Part shown: one piece after another, positions 5,680 through 12,234 of the stretch | How positions within the stretch are numbered: the first letter of the stretch is position 1 | How the letters are laid out: the number at the start of each line of letters is the position of its first letter | Assembly: GCF_002399615.1 (NCBI RefSeq) | Contig: NZ_DHDZ01000024.1 | Span: 1,106-13,339, forward strand | Reading direction: 5' to 3' | Source: Pedobacter sp. UBA4863 | Lineage (GTDB): Bacteria > Bacteroidota > Bacteroidia > Sphingobacteriales > Sphingobacteriaceae | DNA length: 12,234 bases | Made by a program: the position numbers and the translations under genes | The notes under the pieces: generated by a model | Told to the model about the DNA's origin: nothing | Seen by the model: the letters and a program-made list of their open reading frames with translations, nothing else | The model's database searches: none

Positions 5680-7431
5680 ATGAAGATTATTACTAAACAA
5701 GAATTTGCACAAGCAACTAAGCTAGATAAATTGGGGGTTCCGGGACTTGCGGCACTGTTAATGGAGGTAATGAAACTAAACGATATTAACGAAGTATTTT
5801 CGCAAAATCAACATTTTGAAGGCCTAGAGTTTGTAGATAAAATATTAGAGACCATTGGCGTTTCTATAGATTTTGATGAAGATGACCTAAAAAACATTCC
5901 TAAAACTGGGGGCTTTATTGCCATAGCCAACCATCCGTATGGTGGTGTAGAGGGGCTAGCTTTGGTAAAGCTACTTTGTACGGTTAGGCCAGAGGCCAAA
6001 GTAATGGTAAACTTTATTTTAAAGAAAATACCTAATCTCAGCGATTTTTTTGTAGCCGTTAACCCTTTCGAGAATGTACAGCATTCATCGAGCATTAGCG
6101 GGCTAAAGTCCACCTTCGATTTATTGCGAAGTGGTACACCTATTGGTATTTTTCCAGCTGGTGAGGTTTCTACCTTCAATCTGGAGAAGCAAGAAATAAC
6201 CGACAGGCTTTGGCATCCGGTAGTGGGCAAATTAGTGGCCAAAGCTAAATTGCCAGTAGTACCTATTTATTTTCACGGGAATAATGGCGTGCTTTTTAAT
6301 ATCTTGAGTTTCTTGCACCCTACGCTAAGAACGGCCAAACTACCATCGGAGTTTTTGAACAAACAAGGCTTAAAAATTAAAGTGCGCATTGGTAAGCCTA
6401 TTAAAATTGAAGATATCAATTACAATAAAGACACCAATAAATTATTAGATTTTTTACGGGCAAGAACCTATGCCTTAGGCACCAATTTAGAGCAGGAAAG
6501 AAAGTTATTCAACCCTATCAATCTTTTCAAGATTAAGAAAAAACCAAAAGAAATAGTTGAAGAAACCAACAAGGAGTTAATGGCCGCAGAAATAGAAGGC
6601 CTAACAGACTACCGTGTATGGGAGGAGAAAAATTACGAGGTTTACATTGTTCCAACTACCAGTATTCCGAATATTTTAAGAGAAATAGGCCGCCTACGCG
6701 AAATCACTTTTAGGCAAGTTGGCGAGGGCACCAATAAAAAAATTGATTTAGACAACTATGATATTTACTACAACCATCTTTTTATTTGGGACAAAGAAAC
6801 CAAAATGATTGTAGGCGCTTATCGTATTGGTAAAGGCGATGAGATACTAGATACCATGGGAAAACGTGGCTTTTACATTTCGGAGCTATTTAAAATTAAA
6901 GAGCCTTTTTATCCAATTTTACGACAAGGTATTGAGTTGGGTAGATCTTGGATTAGAAAGGAATATCAGCTTAAGCCACTGCCGCTGTTTTTGCTGTGGA
7001 AAGGTATTTTAAAATATCTTATTTTAAATCCGCAGTACAGGTATATGATTGGCCCGGTAAGTATTAGCAATAGCTTCTCGAAACTTAGCAAATCGTTGAT
7101 TGTAGATTTTATTACCAAAAACCATTTTGATTATGAGATGGCAAGCTATGTTAAACCTAAAAATAAATTTAAAGCCGACCTTACCCCTATTGATACCGAA
7201 CTATTGATTGAGCAAAGCGAAAGTTTAAAAGATTTAGATGGTTTAATTGGCGAAATAGAAAACAACCATATTAAAATACCGGTGCTGTTGCGCCAGTACA
7301 TGAACTTAAATGCTAAAATTATTTGTTTTAATATAGACCCTAAGTTTTCTGATTGCCTTGATGGGTTTTTAGTGGTAGATACCCATAAAATACCTGCTGA
7401 TATTTTAGAAAAGGTTGGAAAGAACCTTTAA
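5680..7431 (+). CDS. two-domain acyltransferase, OlsF-like (ornithine/glycine lipid synthesis)
   Basis: This 583-residue protein fuses two acyltransferase domains. The N-terminal part (about 50-275) is PlsC/OlsA-like: IANHPYGGVEG (82-92) holds catalytic N84-H85, FPAGEVS (158-164) stands for the usual FPEG block, and LPVVPIYFHG (191-200) is the fourth block. The C-terminal part (about 310-525) resembles OlsB/GNAT N-acyltransferases: a conserved RLREITFRQVGEG (338-350), YDIYYNHLFIWD (360-371), VGAYRIG (378-384), and ELGRSWIRKEYQ (419-430). OlsF proteins of this order make aminoacyl lipids in two steps, N-acylation then O-acylation, at the inner membrane. Whether the head group is ornithine or glycine cannot be told. 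The acid of the first motif is E91, with five residues after His rather than four, as in related hemolysin-type proteins. A TTG six bases upstream is in frame, but the ATG is preferred. A terminator follows. Confidence 0.82.
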   Translation: MKIITKQEFAQATKLDKLGVPGLAALLMEVMKLNDINEVFSQNQHFEGLEFVDKILETIGVSIDFDEDDLKNIPKTGGFIAIANHPYGGVEGLALVKLLCTVRPEAKVMVNFILKKIPNLSDFFVAVNPFENVQHSSSISGLKSTFDLLRSGTPIGIFPAGEVSTFNLEKQEITDRLWHPVVGKLVAKAKLPVVPIYFHGNNGVLFNILSFLHPTLRTAKLPSEFLNKQGLKIKVRIGKPIKIEDINYNKDTNKLLDFLRARTYALGTNLEQERKLFNPINLFKIKKKPKEIVEETNKELMAAEIEGLTDYRVWEEKNYEVYIVPTTSIPNILREIGRLREITFRQVGEGTNKKIDLDNYDIYYNHLFIWDKETKMIVGAYRIGKGDEILDTMGKRGFYISELFKIKEPFYPILRQGIELGRSWIRKEYQLKPLPLFLLWKGILKYLILNPQYRYMIGPVSISNSFSKLSKSLIVDFITKNHFDYEMASYVKPKNKFKADLTPIDTELLIEQSESLKDLDGLIGEIENNHIKIPVLLRQYMNLNAKIICFNIDPKFSDCLDGFLVVDTHKIPADILEKVGKNL

Positions 7432-7470
7432 AGTTGGTAGTTAGCAATTTCAAAAATAGCATATAAAGCA

Positions 7471-7500
7471 AAAGCCTCGACATCCATCGGGGCTTTTTGC
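7471..7500 (+). terminator. terminator after the acyltransferase gene
   Basis: AAAGCCTCGA (7471-7480) pairs with TCGGGGCTTT (7487-7496), 10 pairs with one G-U and a CATCCA loop, followed by a short T-run. It begins 40 bases after the stop codon. On the minus strand the same hairpin is followed by TTTTGCTTTAT, so it may work both ways. Confidence 0.75.
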
Positions 7501-7550
7501 TATCAACTAACCTAAACTGTATGATAAATACTAACCAATATTTAACATCA

Positions 7551-7588
7551 CAAATGTAGGTTTACAATGTTAAGTCATTGTAAAACCT
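7551..7588 (-). promoter_or_regulatory. inverted repeat next to a minus-strand -7-like element
   Basis: AGGTTTACAATG (7558-7569) is mirrored by CATTGTAAAACCT (7576-7588) with one bulged base and a TTAAGT spacer. Directly downstream on the minus strand is TACATTTG (7558-7551), a -7 match. No gene starts here on that strand; a transcript would be short and could end at the hairpin 7496-7471. No good -33 is seen. Confidence 0.3.
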
Positions 7589-7599
7589 AGATTATTTTA

Positions 7600-7730
7600 G
7601 AAACTGTTTAAATTTCAATAAGAATAAATACATAGGCGGGTGGTGCCATCCGCCTACAGCCCATAGCTATAGTTTGGTGTCACCACCAAACCCAACCTGT
7701 AAAATATTAATATCAGTTTTAAACAGTTTC
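7600..7730. mobile_element. MITE-like structured element with 13-bp terminal inverted repeats
   Basis: GAAACTGTTTAAA (7600-7612) is repeated perfectly inverted at 7718-7730. Between them lie two strong hairpins: 7633-7656 (TAGGCGG...CCGCCTA, 10 pairs with one G-T) and 7672-7691 (GTTTGGTG/CACCAAAC, loop TCAC), plus palindromes at 7663-7670 and 7704-7713. GC content of the middle is much higher than the flanks. No ORF is present. The same 12-bp arms occur at 3755-3802. No target-site duplication is obvious. It could be a non-autonomous element or a structured RNA. Confidence 0.45.
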
Positions 7731-7750
7731 CTATTTCTTCAGTTTTTTAG

Positions 7751-7792
7751 ATAACATAAAAGGAGCCAAAAAATTGGCTCCTTTTATGTTAT
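7751..7792. terminator. perfect 19-bp hairpin, bidirectional terminator
   Basis: Positions 7751-7769 and 7774-7792 are exact reverse complements (arm centre AAAAGGAGCCAA) around a 4-base A loop. It lies 45 bases after the stop of the minus-strand lipoprotein gene and in the convergent gap with the plus-strand acyltransferase gene. T-rich stretches within the distal arm suit termination of the receptor/lipoprotein transcript; the acyltransferase already has its own terminator. Confidence 0.75.
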
Positions 7793-7836
7793 AACCTAAG
7801 TTCGACTCTTTGTTATCAACTATGCCTTAGCAGCTA

Positions 7837-9165
7837 TTAGTAGTTTGTATTTTGCGAATTCCAATTAGCCCAACCAGCTGTCCAATCTGTAGTACCGAAA
7901 GCACCACGATAAGTAACCGAAGTAGCGCCTGTTGTAGCAACCCACGTACCAGCTAATGCCGGAGAGCCCGTTGCAGGCAAGAAATTAGGTGCCGTTAAAC
8001 TAAATGGAGCATTTAACTTAAGTCCAACATTGGCATCGGTAAGCACAAGGTTACCATCTGTAGTTGCCTTTGTTTGTATTTCGGCTACAGTTAATGTAGT
8101 AGCAGTAACCAAGAATGGGTTTGTATAAGCAGCAACAATATTATTTTTGAATTGAGAATCTCCATTTTTATAAAAATTTGCTGATTTATCCGATTCGATA
8201 TTTAGACCACCTTTTTGAGCACCTAAAATGATAGAGTTATTGAAAATAAATTTAGTTCCTCTTCTCCAACGGTTACCATACGCATGGCGTGAAGCAGTAC
8301 CTGTTGCATTATTTGGGCCAATAAGGGTAAAATTAGACAATTTTGGTTGCGTAATAGGAGCAGCATCCGTTCCATCTTTGTCATTGTCGCACTCAATACC
8401 ATTACCATCATCTGCAGCATCTACAAATTTTGGATCTCTAAGTGATAATGCAAATTGTACACTACCATTATAACCAAAATCAAAGTCGAAATCATCATCA
8501 GCAGTAGCATAAGCTATTAAGTTTTTACAGTTTACGGTACCTCCGAAAAATTCAAATGCATCATCATTCGCATATACTGTTTGTACATTTTCTACAACTG
8601 TACGGCTCCCTACTGCATAAAAAGTTAAAGCATTAATTTCGCTGTCGTTTACACCAATACCCGCATATTCAATACGTACATAGCGTAAAATTCCCGAATT
8701 ATCGGCTGGTATATTATCTGTACCATACGTTAATGCTACACCGCCCTCTACTTGTACTGGCGTGATTCTATTGGTTGGTGCCTTGCCCACTAAAATAATA
8801 CCGCCCCAGTCGCCTGGTGCTCTGCTGCCAGCATCTTTTCCCGATGTAAATACAATTGGTTTAGTTACGGTGCCATCGGCTATTAATTTTGAACCTTTAT
8901 CAATTACTAGTGCTGCTTTTGTACCTACTTTAGCTCTTATAACGGTACCAGGTTCGATGGTTAAAGTTGCATTATTTTTCACCAAAACAACCCCATCTAA
9001 ATACCAAACCCTATCTGCTGTTAAAGTTTTATTGGCTGTAACCTCTCCGTTTATTGTTTCTGGAGTTTTAGGAGTTACGTTTACTTCCTCTTCATCACTT
9101 TTTCTACATGATGAAAATGCCAGTACAGCAGCCAAAAATAAAACTGATAATTTGTAGTTTTTCAT
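7837..9165 (-). CDS. surface lipoprotein with predicted beta-helix fold
   Basis: This 442-residue protein has a lipoprotein signal peptide: basic start, hydrophobic run, lipobox AFSSC with lipidated C20. The residues after it, RKSDEEE, resemble the Bacteroidota export signal that sends lipoproteins to the cell surface. The mature part has short repeated strands such as NATLTIEPGTVIRAK (65-79) and KLIADGTVTKPIVFTS, typical of right-handed beta-helix proteins. Acidic clusters DDDFDFDFG (223-231) and CDNDKDGTD (259-267) could bind calcium. The end (YRGAFG..DW..GW..W) is a recurring close in this family. It lies 108 bases after the TonB-dependent receptor gene, so it probably partners that receptor as SusD-type proteins do, though it is not a SusD. 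The ligand is unknown. No type IX secretion tail is seen. Confidence 0.8.
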   Translation of the reverse strand: MKNYKLSVLFLAAVLAFSSCRKSDEEEVNVTPKTPETINGEVTANKTLTADRVWYLDGVVLVKNNATLTIEPGTVIRAKVGTKAALVIDKGSKLIADGTVTKPIVFTSGKDAGSRAPGDWGGIILVGKAPTNRITPVQVEGGVALTYGTDNIPADNSGILRYVRIEYAGIGVNDSEINALTFYAVGSRTVVENVQTVYANDDAFEFFGGTVNCKNLIAYATADDDFDFDFGYNGSVQFALSLRDPKFVDAADDGNGIECDNDKDGTDAAPITQPKLSNFTLIGPNNATGTASRHAYGNRWRRGTKFIFNNSIILGAQKGGLNIESDKSANFYKNGDSQFKNNIVAAYTNPFLVTATTLTVAEIQTKATTDGNLVLTDANVGLKLNAPFSLTAPNFLPATGSPALAGTWVATTGATSVTYRGAFGTTDWTAGWANWNSQNTNY

Positions 9166-9192
9166 TTCTTTTTATTTATGATTAATTATACC

Positions 9193-9232
9193 CAAAACTA
9201 AGCCCTTAACATTTCGAGAATATTAAGGGCTT
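9193..9232 (-). promoter_or_regulatory. intercistronic hairpin and -7-like element between receptor and lipoprotein
   Basis: On the minus strand AAGCCCTTAA (9232-9223) pairs perfectly with TTAAGGGCTT (9209-9200) around a 13-base loop. Right after it, sharing base 9200, comes TAGTTTTG (9200-9193), which fits TAnnTTTG and lies 27 bases before the lipoprotein ATG. The hairpin lacks a strong T-run on this strand, so it is more likely a partial terminator or mRNA stabiliser that lets receptor and lipoprotein differ in level. Confidence 0.45.
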
Positions 9233-9273
9233 TTTATCAATTGGTTACTTATTGATTAACTCAATGTTAAGTG

Positions 9274-12087
9274 CTATTTTTTATCTAGAGAGAAATTATA
9301 AATAAAGCTTAAACTTACGCCAGCCCCAGTTCTTGCAGTGTTCATGATGTTATCAACATTTTGCTGGTAGGTGTTTTTAGTATTGTTATTCTGATAGAAG
9401 ATAATTTTCTCATTTAGGATATCCGTCAAATTCAACCTCAATTCGCCTTTATTCTTCATCATTTTCTTAGATAGCTGAAAATCGACTACATTTCTTCCTT
9501 TTTCATAGATATCGGCATAGCCTTGATAACCAACTTCCGAAATTCGTTGGCCAATTCTGTTATAAAGCAAGTTAAAAGACAAGCCATTTGTAGGCTCGCT
9601 ATACATTAAACCTGCATTAATTAAATATGGAGATTGGCCCTGCAACGCTCTAGAAGTAATTTCAGAAACCAAACTATTTAGGTTTACCGTTGAGAAAATC
9701 ACAGATGAATTAACATAGGCGGTAACATTGTTGAAGAAATTTTCTTTATTAATGAAAGAAAGGTTTTTTCTTATCTCTAATTCTAAACCATAGGTTTTAG
9801 CAGAATTGGCATTTTGGAAAGTAATGTTTTTAACGCTACCCGATGAAACTACTTGTTCGATTGGGTTTTTGAAATATTTGTAATAGCCCGACAAAGAAAT
9901 AATTTGACCTGCACTTGGAAAAACCTCATATTTCACGTCAATATTGGTATTTTGACTACGTTTTAAATCGGGATTACCCACCAATATCCTTTTTGAAATA
10001 TAATCGAAGAAACCAAAGTTAGAGAGTTCTCTCAATTCAGGTCTGGTTACTGTTTGCGAGGCCGACAAACGTAAATTGGTTTTATCGTTCAAATTAAAAG
10101 TGGTGTTCATTGAGGGCAAAACATCAAAATATTGCTTTTCTACTTTAACCTTTTTCCCCGAAAAATCTGCGGTATTTACTTGCTGGTAAGAATCTTCTAT
10201 ACGAGCTCCGAATGATGCCCTTAACTTCTTACTAAATCTTGTATCAACCATGGCATAACCTGCATTCAAATCCGAAATTGCATCATATTTATCTGCATTT
10301 TCCGTTCCCTCGTCCATTACAAAACCTGTAGGTTTCAAATTGGCTGGCGCAAAAATTTCGTTGTATGGCAAGGTTAACAAGTTACTTTCGAACGAGCCAA
10401 AAGATTTGATATAGCCGAATTTTCGAGCTTTAAAATCCCTAAGCTTGTATTGTTTCATCCCACCTAGTTTGAATGTACTTTTATCTTTCAAGAAGCTAAA
10501 AGGTAAACTCAAATTTAAACCTGCATTGTAACTATCTTCAAAAAGTTGGGAAAAAAACCTACTGGCATCAGTTCTAGAAGCCGTTCCATTTGGCACTACC
10601 GCTTCGTAAACTGTAGCTCCCTGGTCATAATCTAAACGATAAGTTAACGATTTTAAATCCGGCTGTAAACGATCAGAATACGAATAGCCCATATTCCAGT
10701 TAACCTTTAAATCGTTCCAATTTAGTTTATGCTCCCCTTCTAGTTGTGTATTTAACAACGATTTACTCACCAAATCGTACGAATAGCCTCTAATCGAATC
10801 CAGATCAACCAAATGTGTACCGTACCTACTGGTGTAAGAGTTATCTAACGAAACATTGTACAAATTTTTGAAAGCAATTTTATTATTCTTCTTTACATAT
10901 GCAAAGTTTGCCAAAGCACCTACAGACGAGCTAAATTTATAACTGTCGTCGTTATAATCGTATTGCTTAGTTTGCCCCTCGTATTCTAATCTTTCAGAAA
11001 TGTTTTTACTTTCGCCGTTTCTATAGGTCAATGAAATAATAGAACCAATACTAGCATTGTCTTTTAGGTTTTTACGCAAACCTACGCTCATTTGATAAGC
11101 TTGTGCAGGATTAGCACCATTAAACTGGTGAGTTCTAAAACTATTATTAAATAATTTACCAGCGTCTATTTTTTGATTAGTAGTTAGCTGCGTGTAGTTC
11201 TGCGTAGATGGTATTCCTTGAGGAATATTTCTGTTTGAATTGAAATACCCAAAATTTTCAACCCCGTTTTTATCTCCTAAATAAAACTTTTTAAAAGTAG
11301 ATTGAGAGTTATATCCGGTTCCTACCGAGAAATTAACATAATTTTCTGAAGGAATATCTTTGGTTAATACCTGAACCACACCGCCAGAAAAATCTCCAGG
11401 TAAATCTGGCGAAGCTGTTTTGTTTATCACGATATTATCAATCATGTTTGATGGAATAATATCAAACGAAAATGCTTTTCTATCAGGTTCTGAACTAGGT
11501 AATATGGCATTATTCAACAATGTTGAGTTATACCTATCGCTCAATCCTCTAACAATTACAAACTTATTATCTTGGATACTTGTACCGCTAACCCGTTTTA
11601 AAACTTCAGAGGTATTTCTATCAGGAGATCTTTTAATTTGATCGGCAGAAATACCATCAGAAATGCTAACATTTGTTTTTTGTTTTAGGTAAAGCGTATT
11701 AACCGACTCTTGTTTAACCGAAGCGGTAATGGTTACCGTTTGCAAAGTTTGCGAAGAAGCTTCTTCCATTACCACATTTAAAGTGGTAACAGCGCCAGCT
11801 TTTACTTCTACATCGGTAATTTTTTTAGTGGCATAGCTTACATAAGAGATTTCGATAGTGTATTTTCCGGCAGCCAGCCCCCCGAGTAAATACCTCCCCT
11901 CTACATCCGTGCCTACGCCCTTGGTTGTTCCAGCTAATTTTACAGAAACACCAATAAGCGTTTCGCCAGTTTTTTTATCCGATACAGTTCCTGCAATTTT
12001 TCCTGTTGCCTGAGCGAAAACAAGTACACTGCCTAATACGAACAAGATGGTTAGGAGTGCTTTTTTTAAAGTTAGTTGTGATTTCAA
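9274..12087 (-). CDS. TonB-dependent outer membrane receptor, SusC-like N-terminal domain
   Basis: This 937-residue outer membrane transporter has a signal peptide (1-25, cleavage after VFA), a carboxypeptidase-D regulatory-like domain (about 28-108, GKIAGTVSDKKTGETLIGVSV), a TonB-box-like QTVTITA (116-122), a plug (about 140-245, with SEVLKRVSGTSIQDNKFVI and RGLSDRYNSTLLNN), and a 22-strand-type beta barrel to the end (SLSFIYNFSLDKK). It would import a ligand using TonB energy. The start codon is TTG: an in-frame TAA lies three codons upstream and no ATG occurs before residue 107, far beyond the signal peptide. AAGG four bases before TTG can serve as SD. The promoter is at 12110-12187. The next gene encodes a beta-helix lipoprotein, its likely partner. 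Substrate unknown; no enzyme or regulator gene is nearby. Confidence 0.92.
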   Translation of the reverse strand: MKSQLTLKKALLTILFVLGSVLVFAQATGKIAGTVSDKKTGETLIGVSVKLAGTTKGVGTDVEGRYLLGGLAAGKYTIEISYVSYATKKITDVEVKAGAVTTLNVVMEEASSQTLQTVTITASVKQESVNTLYLKQKTNVSISDGISADQIKRSPDRNTSEVLKRVSGTSIQDNKFVIVRGLSDRYNSTLLNNAILPSSEPDRKAFSFDIIPSNMIDNIVINKTASPDLPGDFSGGVVQVLTKDIPSENYVNFSVGTGYNSQSTFKKFYLGDKNGVENFGYFNSNRNIPQGIPSTQNYTQLTTNQKIDAGKLFNNSFRTHQFNGANPAQAYQMSVGLRKNLKDNASIGSIISLTYRNGESKNISERLEYEGQTKQYDYNDDSYKFSSSVGALANFAYVKKNNKIAFKNLYNVSLDNSYTSRYGTHLVDLDSIRGYSYDLVSKSLLNTQLEGEHKLNWNDLKVNWNMGYSYSDRLQPDLKSLTYRLDYDQGATVYEAVVPNGTASRTDASRFFSQLFEDSYNAGLNLSLPFSFLKDKSTFKLGGMKQYKLRDFKARKFGYIKSFGSFESNLLTLPYNEIFAPANLKPTGFVMDEGTENADKYDAISDLNAGYAMVDTRFSKKLRASFGARIEDSYQQVNTADFSGKKVKVEKQYFDVLPSMNTTFNLNDKTNLRLSASQTVTRPELRELSNFGFFDYISKRILVGNPDLKRSQNTNIDVKYEVFPSAGQIISLSGYYKYFKNPIEQVVSSGSVKNITFQNANSAKTYGLELEIRKNLSFINKENFFNNVTAYVNSSVIFSTVNLNSLVSEITSRALQGQSPYLINAGLMYSEPTNGLSFNLLYNRIGQRISEVGYQGYADIYEKGRNVVDFQLSKKMMKNKGELRLNLTDILNEKIIFYQNNNTKNTYQQNVDNIMNTARTGAGVSLSFIYNFSLDKK

Positions 12088-12109
12088 TTTGCCTTATTTT
12101 TAATGAGGG

Positions 12110-12187
12110 CAAAACTATTACCACAATGTTAGCTTGGTGTTAGCTTGAAATTACCATTTGTTTACGCAAGAGTTAACAAATTGTTAA
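12110..12187 (-). promoter_or_regulatory. receptor promoter with 11-bp-spaced repeats (Pho-box-like)
   Basis: On the minus strand the -7 element TAGTTTTG (12117-12110) lies 23 bases before the TTG start. Upstream, CAAGCTAACA occurs exactly twice (12147-12138 and 12136-12127), 11 bases apart. Further up are TTAACA (12187-12182) and TTAACT (12176-12171), also 11 apart and in the same 11-base register, with an off-by-one TAAACA between. No -33 is present; the repeats end 9 bases before the -7. TTAACAA/TTGTTAA (12173-12187) also reads as a palindrome. An activator of the PhoB/PhoP type is inferred, not shown. Confidence 0.5.
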
Positions 12188-12234
12188 AGGGTGCTGGCAA
12201 GGCTTTTATATTAACCTGAGCTCGATTAATCAGA

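Noticed and set aside
8762..9157. 131-codon plus-strand ORF opposite the lipoprotein gene
   Set aside because: Antisense to a clear lipoprotein with signal peptide; hydrophobic composition follows from complementing that gene.

Overview
The window looks like a chromosomal segment of an AT-rich member of the Bacteroidota, most likely the Sphingobacteriaceae (Pedobacter-like). The evidence is the rpsU / tyrosine recombinase / hpf / tRNA-Thr-Tyr-Gly-Thr order (tuf is expected just beyond base 1), several TAnnTTTG-type -7 promoter elements, a SusC-like TonB-dependent receptor with a carboxypeptidase-like N-terminal domain, and a lipoprotein with an acidic Bacteroidota-style export signal. The genus is inferred; there is no rRNA to confirm it.

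Layout. Bases 1-430 (minus strand) hold four tRNA genes: Thr(UGU), Tyr(GUA), Gly(UCC) and a Thr(GGU) cut by the window edge. They have their own promoter near 456-488. Bases 611-2478 (minus) hold rpsU with its own terminator, a 363-base gap with a possible small ORF and an orphan plus-strand reading frame, then xerC and hpf, which end at a clear terminator. Bases 2581-5532 (minus) hold an acyl-CoA dehydrogenase, apt and a membrane-anchored helix-hairpin-helix protein. Bases 5680-7431 (plus) hold a two-domain acyltransferase that matches the OlsF layout for ornithine or glycine lipid synthesis. Bases 7432-7836 are non-coding but highly structured: a terminator, an imperfect inverted repeat, a 131-base MITE-like element and a perfect 19-bp hairpin. 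Bases 7837-12087 (minus) hold a TonB-dependent receptor followed by a beta-helix surface lipoprotein, probably an outer-membrane uptake pair.

Themes. The first third is translation machinery: tRNAs, S21, hibernation factor. rpsU and hpf carry strong Shine-Dalgarno sequences, which are unusual in Bacteroidota because S21 helps hide the anti-SD; this fits S21-sensitive control. The receptor starts at a TTG codon. Its promoter carries 11-bp-spaced TTAACA/CTAACA repeats ending 9 bases before the -7 element, a layout like a PhoB/PhoP-type activated promoter. The two intergenic elements at 3755-3802 and 7600-7730 share the same 12-bp terminal inverted repeats and may belong to one small repeat family.

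Most genes are ordinary housekeeping genes. The parts most worth following up are the receptor/lipoprotein pair with its repeat promoter, the shared inverted-repeat element, and the gap between rpsU and xerC.
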